Assembly: GCA_934162615.1 (NCBI GenBank) | Contig: CAKPJK010000025.1 | Location: forward strand, 1 to 22,390 | DNA from: an uncultured Clostridia bacterium | GTDB taxonomy: Bacteria > Bacillota > Clostridia > TANB77 > CAG-508 | Length of the DNA stretch: 22,390 bases | Reading direction: 5' to 3' | The notes under the pieces: generated by a model | The model's input: the letters and a program-made list of their open reading frames with translations, nothing else | Told to the model about the DNA's origin: nothing | Databases searched by the model: none | In this document: one piece after another, positions 14,169 to 21,122 of the stretch | Position numbering within the stretch: the stretch's first letter is position 1 | Layout of the letters: each line of letters starts with the position of its first letter | Program-made: the position numbers and the translations under genes

Positions 14169-15215
14169 TTATTCATATTTCAAATTAATTCTATCTCTTA
14201 ATACTCCACTAGATGTTATTGCAGTTCCAATTTTTTCTATACTTATATTCTTATTTTTAGTATTTATTTCAAGTATATAAAAATTATCATCATTTTCTGA
14301 AATTGGTTTAATATCATCATTTTGTCTCTCAAATGCACCTGTTGAAGCAGCTGGAACCGTAATAGCCAATTGATCTTTGTACTCCATCGAAGTAGTTATA
14401 AATGCACAATGTAAGTGCCCAGTTAAAAAACAAATAAACTTTCCTTTTGGTCTATCAGAGAAATCAAAATCAATTGTAGGATTCTCTAAATATTTTTTAT
14501 ATTCTTCCTTTACAGAATATTCATTTTTTATTTGTAATCCATTTTTAAAAGCATTTATAATATCTCCCAAAGGATTTCCTAACATTGCTAATTGAAGATA
14601 TCCATATCCATCACTCAAATCTTCTTCCAAGTTAGTTTCTCTAACATTAGCACAAAAATTGCATTCTTTAAAATTAGGTTTTAAAGCTGGTATTTGATGC
14701 ATTGTAACAATAATAGAATAGTCTAATGGTGTATTGTATAATGTTTTTGCAAACCACAACAATTGTTCACTTGAAATATATCTTCTATGTTCAAATCCTA
14801 AAGTTAAATCTGCATCTCTTGTTCCCTCATATTCAAATATGCTAATTAATCTTATTTTATAATTATCAAAATCTTTATAATAATAGCACTTTCCATTATT
14901 TGTATTATTAATATCTAAATATTTATTATCTACCATAGGATAAATATAAGTATCATAAATTTTTTCACGCCCTATACTTTTATATTCATCAATTCCAACA
15001 TCATGATTTCCAACTGTATAATATATTGGCTTATCAGCTTTTGATGCTAACTTCCAAAAATAATTTGTATCATCATCGCAGTTTCTTGATACACTATCTC
15101 CCAAATATACTCCAATATCTATATCTAAATTTTGAATGTATTTTAAATATCTTTCTAAAGCTTTAATATCCTCATGTATATCAGAAATAAGTCCAATTTT
15201 AAAATTTTTATTCAT
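14169..15215 (-). CDS. Calcineurin-like metallophosphoesterase
   Basis: A 348-residue metallophosphoesterase with the standard dimetal motifs in order: D12-x-H14 (SDIHED), G39-D40, G-N70-H71-D72, a later MHQ histidine near residue 172 and GHLH towards the C-terminus. Such enzymes cleave phosphomono- or diesters with Mn or Fe; the substrate cannot be read from sequence. There is no signal peptide or membrane segment, so it acts in the cytosol. A pair of cysteines (CNFC) lies about 10 residues after the MHQ motif. AAGGAG lies 9 nt before the ATG. It is followed after 88 nt by the dehydrogenase gene on the same strand, without an obvious terminator, so the two may be co-transcribed. Confidence 0.88.
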   Translation of the reverse strand: MNKNFKIGLISDIHEDIKALERYLKYIQNLDIDIGVYLGDSVSRNCDDDTNYFWKLASKADKPIYYTVGNHDVGIDEYKSIGREKIYDTYIYPMVDNKYLDINNTNNGKCYYYKDFDNYKIRLISIFEYEGTRDADLTLGFEHRRYISSEQLLWFAKTLYNTPLDYSIIVTMHQIPALKPNFKECNFCANVRETNLEEDLSDGYGYLQLAMLGNPLGDIINAFKNGLQIKNEYSVKEEYKKYLENPTIDFDFSDRPKGKFICFLTGHLHCAFITTSMEYKDQLAITVPAASTGAFERQNDDIKPISENDDNFYILEINTKNKNISIEKIGTAITSSGVLRDRINLKYE

Positions 15216-15299
15216 TGAATATATCTCCTTTTTTATTTTATATTTTTAATTTATCATACAATATATATTTTTTCAATTATTTCAATAAATTTTCTCTAG

Positions 15300-15349
15300 A
15301 ATGTAGCTTTATATATTAAAAAAGGTCATAACTTTCCTATAATATAAAA
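15300..15349. repeat. Dispersed palindromic repeat, degenerate copy
   Basis: Begins with the same AATGTAG as the copy at 7-57 and keeps the halves TTTATATATTA and CATAACTTTCCT, but several substitutions break the palindrome. As with the other copy, it lies immediately downstream of a terminator on the minus strand, here that of the CAU tRNA. Confidence 0.65.
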
Positions 15350-15373
15350 AAGATTATACCTAAGTATAATCTT
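15350..15373 (-). terminator. Terminator of the CAU tRNA
   Basis: AAGATTATAC (15350-15359) and GTATAATCTT (15364-15373) form a perfect 10-bp stem with a 4-nt loop, followed on the minus strand by TTTTATATT. Confidence 0.8.
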
Positions 15374-15375
15374 CT

Positions 15376-15452
15376 TGGTGCTCCCTCAAGGATTCGAACC
15401 TTGGACCCACCGGTTATGAGCCGGTTGCTCTGACCAACTGAGCTAAGGGAGC
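15376..15452 (-). tRNA. tRNA with CAU anticodon (Met most likely; Ile2 possible)
   Basis: Minus strand: acceptor GCTCCCT/AGGGAGC, D-arm GCTCAGTTGGTCAGAGC, anticodon stem ACCGG/CCGGT with loop CTCATAA, T-arm CCAAGGTTCGAATCCTTG, discriminator A and encoded CCA. Without initiator features (no three G-C pairs at the base of the anticodon stem) it is an elongator Met or a lysidine-type Ile tRNA; sequence alone does not settle which. Confidence 0.92.
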
Positions 15453-15487
15453 ATTACTATTAAGTTGTATTGCTTAACGCAAGATAA

Positions 15488-15516
15488 AGTATAACCTATT
15501 TTTTATATATTGTCAA
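15488..15516 (-). promoter_or_regulatory. Promoter of the CAU tRNA
   Basis: TTGACA (15511-15516), 17 nt, TATACT (15488-15493) on the minus strand. The short leader contains TTGC/GCAA arms (15470-15482), a small inverted repeat. Confidence 0.8.
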
Positions 15517-15568
15517 TAGTTTTTTGAAAAAAATCCAAAAAATATTTTACCATATTTTTCCAATTCTA

Positions 15569-15597
15569 TTGACTTTTTTTTTCTATCGTTATATAAT
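15569..15597 (+). promoter_or_regulatory. Promoter of the alarmone synthetase gene
   Basis: TTGACT (15569-15574), 17 nt, TATAAT (15592-15597), 47 nt before the start codon. It is divergent from the CAU tRNA promoter. Confidence 0.8.
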
Positions 15598-15644
15598 GAA
15601 TATTGCAACATTAAATTATGTTTTATTTGAAAGGAGAATAAAAA

Positions 15645-16517
15645 ATGACTACAAATGTAGTGACAGAAATAATCCCACACATCTACCAGGCACATGACAT
15701 TCCTGGTATTATAGATAACTATCTATTAAATGTTCCAAAATCAATACGGGAAGATTCTCAATTTTTGAATTTTTGTAATGAACTTACATACTTCCGTTCA
15801 TTGATATTAGACGAACAAAAAGTAAACCACCCAAAAGACTTGGATGATTTATATGAAGCAATTTTTTCCCATTATCCAAATACATTATTTGAATTTACCA
15901 TGAGAAGAAAAGCATTTATAAAGTTTCTTTCTAAATGTTGTCTTTTTTATAATACAAACCGGTCAATTGCACAAGTTCAAGACATCAAAGGTTGTAAAAT
16001 CGTTATCTATAACGAGGACCCAATAATCGGCGCATCTTTGTGCTATGATATAATTATATACATAATAAAATTTTTAACAGTTTTTAAAGGCTATAATTTA
16101 TGTCTAGCGCAACCACTAATATCTACAGAAAAATTTAATCCAAAAGATTTTCCAAACATATATGTTCCAAAAGTTTCGGGACTCCCATTGGAATATCAAC
16201 CATATGTGAAAGATTATATCATGAGCCCTAAAGCAACTACAGGTTATCAATCTATACATACCATTTTATTAGACAGAAATGGAAATCCAATCGAATTCCA
16301 AGTAAAAACAAATAAAATGGATATTCTTTCTTTAAGTGGTCCTGCATCTCATGATGTTCACAATGAATTAAGATATAAGAATAATAACATTGAAAAGATG
16401 ATAGATATTTCAAAAATCCAAATAGAAGGATTTGCCGCTAAAGAAGACATCATTATAAAAGATGCAGTAGGATTATTCGAAGCCAAGAATCTTTTTGAAA
16501 GATATCGTTTATTTTAA
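15645..16517 (+). CDS. Stand-alone RelA/SpoT-type (p)ppGpp synthetase domain protein
   Basis: A 290-residue protein with the RelA/SpoT nucleotidyltransferase domain, which transfers pyrophosphate from ATP to GDP or GTP to make alarmones. Motifs in order: basic substrate-binding stretch RRKAFIKFLSK (87-97), metal-binding DIKGCKIVIY (113-122), DYIMSPKATTGYQSIHT (190-206), the catalytic-glutamate motif as IEFQVKT (216-222), and GPASHDVHNELRYK (232-245), resembling the G-A-A-H-YK region. There is no HD hydrolase domain and no TGS/ACT part, so it is synthetase-only. It differs from RelP/RelQ (about 210-230 residues) by roughly 80 extra N-terminal residues and a longer insert between the two main motifs. 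GGAG is 8 nt before the ATG. It is the only plus-strand gene here, with its own promoter and terminator. Confidence 0.85.
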   Translation: MTTNVVTEIIPHIYQAHDIPGIIDNYLLNVPKSIREDSQFLNFCNELTYFRSLILDEQKVNHPKDLDDLYEAIFSHYPNTLFEFTMRRKAFIKFLSKCCLFYNTNRSIAQVQDIKGCKIVIYNEDPIIGASLCYDIIIYIIKFLTVFKGYNLCLAQPLISTEKFNPKDFPNIYVPKVSGLPLEYQPYVKDYIMSPKATTGYQSIHTILLDRNGNPIEFQVKTNKMDILSLSGPASHDVHNELRYKNNNIEKMIDISKIQIEGFAAKEDIIIKDAVGLFEAKNLFERYRLF

Positions 16518-16526
16518 TTCTCAAAA

Positions 16527-16549
16527 TGGCACCGAGAATCTCAGTGCCA
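16527..16549. terminator. Terminator shared by the alarmone synthetase and trmR genes
   Basis: TGGCAC (16527-16532) pairs with GTGCCA (16544-16549), continued by GAG/CTC inside. One interior position is C-A on the plus strand but G-U on the minus strand. T-rich sequence follows on both sides. Confidence 0.75.
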
Positions 16550-16552
16550 CTT

Positions 16553-17140
16553 CTATTTTATTTTACTTATTGCAAGTCCATCTCCTACTTCCAAAATCTC
16601 AGTTTCAAGATTTGGATTTTCAGAAACTTCCTTTATGTATTCCCTTAAATTTCTTACTGCTGTACGCTGTTTATGTTTGTTGTAATCACTCATAACATAG
16701 CCTTTATACAATATATTGTCAGCAAAAATAACTCCGTTATCTTTTATCATTCTTAATGATTCCTTCAAGAAAAATGGATATTTCCCTTTTGCCGCATCAA
16801 TAAATACCATATCATATTTTTCATTTAATGTCGGCAATATTTCTACTGCATCCCCCTCATAAAGGTTAATTTTGCTTTCTACTCCAACTTTTTTAAAATT
16901 TTCTTTTGCTTCTTGAATTCTTTCTTCATCTCTTTCAATTGTGTCAATTACTCCATTTTCTGCTAAAAATTCTGAAAAGCACATTGCAGAATATCCAACA
17001 GCCGCACCAATTTCAAGTATTCTTTTAGGTGGATTTTCCTTTAATTCTTTTTCTATAACTTCTAATGTATCATCCATTATTATTGGTATATGGTTTTCTA
17101 ATGCTTTTTGCTTTATTTTTTCTAATTCTTGTATGTTCAT
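16553..17140 (-). CDS. trmR: tRNA 5-hydroxyuridine methyltransferase TrmR-like (O-methyltransferase family 3)
   Basis: SAM-dependent methyltransferase of the caffeoyl-CoA O-methyltransferase-like family, closest in pattern to B. subtilis TrmR (YrrM), which methylates 5-hydroxyuridine at the wobble position of tRNAs to 5-methoxyuridine. Its 195 residues are slightly shorter than YrrM. Motifs: SAM-binding ILEIGAAVGYSA (41-52), the acidic end of strand two IDTIERDEERI, FIDAAKGKYP carrying a metal-binding Asp, ADNILYKGYV, and the C-terminal GDGLAISK found in this group. AGGAAGGA lies about 12 nt upstream of the ATG, a rather long spacing. It lies downstream of typA, past a terminator; both act on translation, though they may be separate units. 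Confidence 0.82.
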   Translation of the reverse strand: MNIQELEKIKQKALENHIPIIMDDTLEVIEKELKENPPKRILEIGAAVGYSAMCFSEFLAENGVIDTIERDEERIQEAKENFKKVGVESKINLYEGDAVEILPTLNEKYDMVFIDAAKGKYPFFLKESLRMIKDNGVIFADNILYKGYVMSDYNKHKQRTAVRNLREYIKEVSENPNLETEILEVGDGLAISKIK

Positions 17141-17236
17141 CTTAAATTTGATTCCTTCCTAAAATATTTAGATTAGTTTGGAGAAAAATTTATATTTTCA
17201 ACTCTTCCCTTTTTTTATTTACTAATAATTTGATTA

Positions 17237-17266
17237 AAAGGTTAAACTTATATAAGCCTAACCTTT
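17237..17266 (-). terminator. typA terminator
   Basis: On the minus strand AAAGGTTA pairs with TAACCTTT, continued inward by two G-U pairs and CTTA/TAAG. The tail is AT-rich but has no clean T-run. It starts 10 nt past the typA stop codon. Confidence 0.65.
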
Positions 17267-17275
17267 GACATTCTA

Positions 17276-19090
17276 TTATTTATTTCTATTTGCTCTTTCT
17301 CTTTCTTTAGAGTCTAATATTTTCTTTCTTAATCTAATAGATTTTGGTGTTATTTCTACTAATTCGTCATCTTGAATAAATTCTATAGCTTTTTCAAGTG
17401 ACATTTGAATTGGTGGAACTAATCTTAATGCTTCATCTGAACCTGAAGCTCTAGTGTTTGTTAAATGTTTTTCTTTACATACATTTATTGCTAAGTCCTC
17501 ACCTCTAGAGTTTAGACCAACAATCATACCTTCGTAAACATCTACACCTGGTCCTATGAATAAATCCCCTTTGTCTTGTGCATTGTATAGTCCATATGTT
17601 ACTGATTTACCTGGTTCAAATGCAACTATTGTTCCTCTAACACGTGCTTGGATGTCTCCCTTGTATGGTTCATATGCGTCAAATATATGGTTCATTGTTC
17701 CTTCACCTTTTGTGTCTGTAAGGAATTCTGTTCTGTATCCAATTATTCCCCTTGCAGGAATTCTGAATTCTATTTTTGTATGTCCGGCTTCTGCAGGTTC
17801 CATGTTAACCATTTCGGCTTTTCTTCTTCCTAATTTTTCGATTACATTTCCTACACAGTCATCTGGTACATTTACAACTAATAGTTCGATTGGTTCACAT
17901 TTTACACCATTAATTTCTTTGAAGATAACTTTTGGTCTTGATACTAATAGTTCAAATCCTTCTCTTCTCATTGTTTCGATTAATACTGATAAATGTAATT
18001 CACCTCTACCTGATACTTCAAATGAGTCTGGTGTTTCTCCGTCTTTTACTCTTAATGATACATTTCTTTCAAGTTCTTTGTATAATCTGTCTCTTATATG
18101 TCTTGATGTTACAAATTGTCCTTCTTTTCCAGCAAATGGTCCATTGTTTACACTAAATGTCATTGTTACTGTTGGTTCGTCAATGTCTACAAATGGTATT
18201 TTTTCTGGATGTTCAAAATCACATACTGTGTCACCTATGTTGATATCTGATAGTCCTGCAAATTCTATGATATCACCTGCTCCAACTTCTTCAACTTCAA
18301 CTTTTTTTAGTCCAACGTGTGTATATAATTTTGCTATTCTTCCTTGTGTTATTTTATCTTCTTTTCCACAAATGCTAACTGGCATTCCAACTTTCATTGT
18401 TCCTCTTTCAAGTCTTCCTATACCAATTCTTCCAACATAGTCATCATAATCTATGTTTGATACTAACATTTGTGCTGGTCCTTCTATTTCACATTTTGGT
18501 GGTTCTATTGTGTTTATTATTGTTTCAAATAGACAAGATAAATCTGTTGTTTCATCTGCTAAATCCATTTTTGCAATTCCGTTTTTTGCTGATGCATATA
18601 CTACTGGGAAGTCTAATTGTTCATCTGTAGCATTTAATTCAATAAATAATTCGATAACTTGGTCTACAACTTTTTCTGGTTGTGCTCCAGGTCTATCTAT
18701 TTTGTTTATTACTACTATTGGTTTTAGTCCTAATGCTAATGATTTTTTTAAAACTTCTCTTGTTTGTGGCATTGCTCCTTCAAATGCGTCAACTAATAGT
18801 AAAACTCCATCAACTGTTTTTAAAACTCTTTCTACTTCTCCTCCGAAGTCAGCATGTCCTGGTGTGTCTACTATGTTTATTTTTATGTCCCCGTGCATTA
18901 CTGATGTGTTTTTAGATAGAATTGTTATTCCTCTTTCTTTTTCTTGGTCGTTTGAGTCCATTACTCTTTCTTGTACTTGTTCGTTTTCTCTGAATACATG
19001 ACTTTGTTTTAATAGTGCGTCTACTAATGTTGTTTTTCCGTGGTCTACGTGTGCTATTATTGCTATGTTTCTTATGTTTTTGTTGTTCAT
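17276..19090 (-). CDS. typA: Ribosome-associated translational GTPase TypA/BipA
   Basis: A 604-residue TypA/BipA, the normal length, related to EF-G and LepA; it binds the ribosome and assists assembly and stress adaptation. GTPase motifs are complete: AHVDHGKTT (13-21), RGITI, DTPGHADFGGE, NKIDRPGA, and a SAK-type G5 (YASAKNG). The C-terminal part contains SGRGELHLSVLIETMRREG, PARGIIGYRTEFLTDT and the BipA-specific ending around NTRASGSDEALRLVPP. AAGAAGGGG lies upstream of the ATG, and a consensus promoter is at 19153-19181. The complementary strand carries long open frames within this gene; they are not separate genes. Confidence 0.97.
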   Translation of the reverse strand: MNNKNIRNIAIIAHVDHGKTTLVDALLKQSHVFRENEQVQERVMDSNDQEKERGITILSKNTSVMHGDIKINIVDTPGHADFGGEVERVLKTVDGVLLLVDAFEGAMPQTREVLKKSLALGLKPIVVINKIDRPGAQPEKVVDQVIELFIELNATDEQLDFPVVYASAKNGIAKMDLADETTDLSCLFETIINTIEPPKCEIEGPAQMLVSNIDYDDYVGRIGIGRLERGTMKVGMPVSICGKEDKITQGRIAKLYTHVGLKKVEVEEVGAGDIIEFAGLSDINIGDTVCDFEHPEKIPFVDIDEPTVTMTFSVNNGPFAGKEGQFVTSRHIRDRLYKELERNVSLRVKDGETPDSFEVSGRGELHLSVLIETMRREGFELLVSRPKVIFKEINGVKCEPIELLVVNVPDDCVGNVIEKLGRRKAEMVNMEPAEAGHTKIEFRIPARGIIGYRTEFLTDTKGEGTMNHIFDAYEPYKGDIQARVRGTIVAFEPGKSVTYGLYNAQDKGDLFIGPGVDVYEGMIVGLNSRGEDLAINVCKEKHLTNTRASGSDEALRLVPPIQMSLEKAIEFIQDDELVEITPKSIRLRKKILDSKERERANRNK

Positions 19091-19152
19091 TTTTATTACC
19101 CCTTCTTTATTTATTTTTTATATTATTTTATTTTTTCTCTTTTAACTTTAAA

Positions 19153-19181
19153 ATTATACTACTAAATTAAAAAAATGTCAA
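19153..19181 (-). promoter_or_regulatory. typA promoter
   Basis: TTGACA (19176-19181), 17 nt, TATAAT (19153-19158) on the minus strand: full consensus. The -35 lies 6 bp from the -35 of the divergent promoter. Confidence 0.85.
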
Positions 19182-19187
19182 ATAAAA

Positions 19188-19216
19188 TTGACATTTTTAT
19201 GTTAATAATATATACT
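19188..19216 (+). promoter_or_regulatory. Promoter of the 88-residue orphan gene
   Basis: TTGACA (19188-19193), 17 nt, TATACT (19211-19216). The leader includes a perfect 12-bp palindrome CTACAATTGTAG (19249-19260) just before the ribosome binding site. Confidence 0.85.
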
Positions 19217-19276
19217 ATTAATATAACATAGTAACCTAATTTTAAATCCTACAATTGTAGGTGAAAGGAATTTAAA

Positions 19277-19543
19277 TTGAAAAAATTTTTTTCAAAATCT
19301 TCAAAAGATGAAGAAAATCTCGGATATTCTGTTAAGTTTAAACAGGAATTATCCAATGGAGCATTAATTTTCACAGTCATAAACTATGACGAAGAGGATG
19401 AAGGTGCTTACGTTATTGTATCACCTGCAGGTTTAGTAACATTCTTTGATGATGGATTATATGATCCATTTACAGAAGAAGAATGTCAAGCATTAAAGAA
19501 CTTGGCAGAGTACTTTTTCTCTGCTACACGTAAAAACATATGA
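19277..19543 (+). CDS. Small acidic protein of unknown function
   Basis: An 88-residue protein I do not recognise. It starts at TTG with AAAGGAA about 7 nt upstream. It begins MKKFFSKSSKDEE, is basic at the N-terminus and strongly acidic in the middle (NYDEEDEGAY, FFDDGLYDPF, TEEE), with no cysteine, signal peptide or membrane segment, so it should be a compact cytosolic protein. It is a complete single-gene transcription unit: consensus promoter, leader, ribosome binding site, and a terminator whose stem begins inside the TGA stop codon. It is divergent from typA and convergent with plsC. Confidence 0.75.
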   Translation: MKKFFSKSSKDEENLGYSVKFKQELSNGALIFTVINYDEEDEGAYVIVSPAGLVTFFDDGLYDPFTEEECQALKNLAEYFFSATRKNI

Positions 19544-19580
19544 AATCACAACCACCTATTAAATAGGTGGTTGTGATTTC
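19542..19580. terminator. Strong bidirectional terminator between the orphan gene and plsC
   Basis: A perfect inverted repeat: GAAATCACAACCACCTA (19542-19558) with TAGGTGGTTGTGATTTC (19564-19580), a 17-bp stem around a 5-nt loop. It overlaps the stop codon at 19541-19543 and lies 8 nt past the plsC stop on the other side. Confidence 0.8.
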
Positions 19581-19588
19581 TCTATCCA

Positions 19589-20185
19589 TTATTTTGCAAG
19601 TTCAATAATATTGCTCATAATCTCCTCAGTAACCTTATCCAAAACCTCTTTATCCTTACTACCTTTATATTGACTAAAATCAAGAGGTTTTCCATAAGTA
19701 ATAGTAACCTTCCAGTTTCCCTTCGTTCCACCTTTAATACCGCATGGCACAACAGGTGCACCGCTTCTTACAGCAAAAAATGCCGCTCCATCTTTAACTT
19801 TTTCACCTTTTGCCAAACCATTTCTAGTTCCCTCTGGAAACAACGCCAAACAATCACCATTTTTTAAAGTTTTCAAAGACTCCTTTAAAGCCATAACTTC
19901 TTTAGAATCTCTCTTAACCAAAATAGCATCAAACACATGACCAAGCAACGCCAAAAATTTATTCTTTGTTAACTCTTCTTTTGCTAAAAATCTAGTATAT
20001 CTTCCAGTAGTTACTTCCATTAATGGTGGATCCAAAAAACTTCTGTGATTTCCACAAATAATTACTGGTCCTTCTTTTGGTATATTTTCTTTTCCTACTA
20101 ATTCAAATCTATATACAACTTTGCAATAAATCCAAATTGCACCTTTTACAATTCCTCTTTCTATTGCTTTCAATACATTTTTCAT
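19589..20185 (-). CDS. plsC: 1-acyl-sn-glycerol-3-phosphate acyltransferase (PlsC)
   Basis: Acylates lysophosphatidic acid to phosphatidic acid in membrane phospholipid synthesis. A 198-residue protein with the acyltransferase block I as NH47-RSFL-D52 (H-x4-D) and block III as FPEGTR (116-121). A moderately hydrophobic N-terminal segment (about 12-24) could associate with the membrane. I place the start at the ATG 20185, which has GGGAG 7 nt upstream; a TTG two codons earlier lies too close to it. It follows the P-loop/Asp23 gene by 24 nt and probably ends a three-gene operon. Confidence 0.92.
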   Translation of the reverse strand: MKNVLKAIERGIVKGAIWIYCKVVYRFELVGKENIPKEGPVIICGNHRSFLDPPLMEVTTGRYTRFLAKEELTKNKFLALLGHVFDAILVKRDSKEVMALKESLKTLKNGDCLALFPEGTRNGLAKGEKVKDGAAFFAVRSGAPVVPCGIKGGTKGNWKVTITYGKPLDFSQYKGSKDKEVLDKVTEEIMSNIIELAK

Positions 20186-20209
20186 TTTCAAACTCCCTTT
20201 CCCACAAAA

Positions 20210-21109
20210 TTATAAATTTTCCTTTGGAATATATACATTTTTTGCTACAACCTCAAACTCCTCAACATTCATAGCAGTCAACTTTTCAATCTCTTTTTTA
20301 GCCTTAGCTTTAAACTCATTTATGCCCTCAACAACATTAAAACCATAAACAACAGTAACTTCCATATACAACTTAACACCCTCGCCAAAATTATCAACCC
20401 TAATCTTTTGGACCTTATGAATTTCAATTGTTTTAGAAGCCAAATACTCTATAATTTGTCTAAAAACAGTATCAGAAATAGTAAATTTTCCCATATAACT
20501 GAACGTAGGTCTAATTATAGACTTCTCTGAAATATACGGATCTTTTCCTCTACCTTTTGTTTTAAAGATTTGAAGTGGGTCTAATAAATATCCTGAAAAA
20601 TCTTTTTTTATTTCAAAAGTAGGAACAGGAATTACATGTTTACCTTCTGTAACCCTTATTCTTCTAGCCGTTTCCATTTCCTCTTGTGTTGCAACATCAG
20701 AAATATAAGTAGTTTCACTTATCTCAGGCAATCCTAAATTTGCCGCAATTTTTTGCACCATACCATCTGACGTTCCAAGTATTAATATACTTTCTGGTTT
20801 ATACTTTTTAAAAGCCTTAATTATTTCCTGTTTTTCCTCATCTGTATAAAATAATGCATGTTTAACAGTTTCAATTTTTGTTGGTGCTTTTTTTGCTGAC
20901 TCACCTGCAATTACTTCATTATCTTTTATTAATAAACCATCATCAATTATATAGTTTATATTTTTTTCACTTGCTACCATTTGTGCTCTGTAACTTTTTC
21001 CAGTTCCTGATGGACCTACAAAAGCATATACTTTTATTTTATTTGTTCCTAACTTTGAAAAATTCGAAAAATTAGGTATTTTGTTTGGTATCTTATCCTT
21101 AAAAGTCAT
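20210..21109 (-). CDS. P-loop ATPase fused to an Asp23/Gls24-like domain
   Basis: A 299-residue two-part protein. The N-terminal half has a Walker A motif VGPSGTGKS (31-39) following a beta strand (KVYAF), then DDGLLI and a strand SILILGTSD that could be Walker B-like, the layout of a small nucleotide-binding P-loop fold. The C-terminal part (about 190-295, from YISEKSIIRPTFSY through VTVVYG and EEFEVVAKNVYI) resembles Asp23/Gls24 alkaline-shock or envelope-stress proteins, which in Gram-positives associate with the membrane. There is no membrane segment of its own. AAGGAG is 7 nt before the ATG. It starts 13 nt after the transglutaminase-like gene and is followed by plsC after 24 nt, so an envelope-related role is likely but unproven. 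Confidence 0.78.
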   Translation of the reverse strand: MTFKDKIPNKIPNFSNFSKLGTNKIKVYAFVGPSGTGKSYRAQMVASEKNINYIIDDGLLIKDNEVIAGESAKKAPTKIETVKHALFYTDEEKQEIIKAFKKYKPESILILGTSDGMVQKIAANLGLPEISETTYISDVATQEEMETARRIRVTEGKHVIPVPTFEIKKDFSGYLLDPLQIFKTKGRGKDPYISEKSIIRPTFSYMGKFTISDTVFRQIIEYLASKTIEIHKVQKIRVDNFGEGVKLYMEVTVVYGFNVVEGINEFKAKAKKEIEKLTAMNVEEFEVVAKNVYIPKENL

Positions 21110-21122
21110 TCTCTTACTCCTT

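Noticed and set aside
15513..15695. A 60-codon minus-strand frame across the promoter of the alarmone synthetase gene
   Set aside because: It overlaps a consensus promoter and the start of the real gene and lacks a start signal.
17556..18440. A 294-codon open frame on the plus strand within typA, and further long plus-strand frames at 18453-19001
   Set aside because: They lie wholly antisense to a convincing typA, have no ribosome binding site, and their composition follows from the codon bias of the opposite strand.
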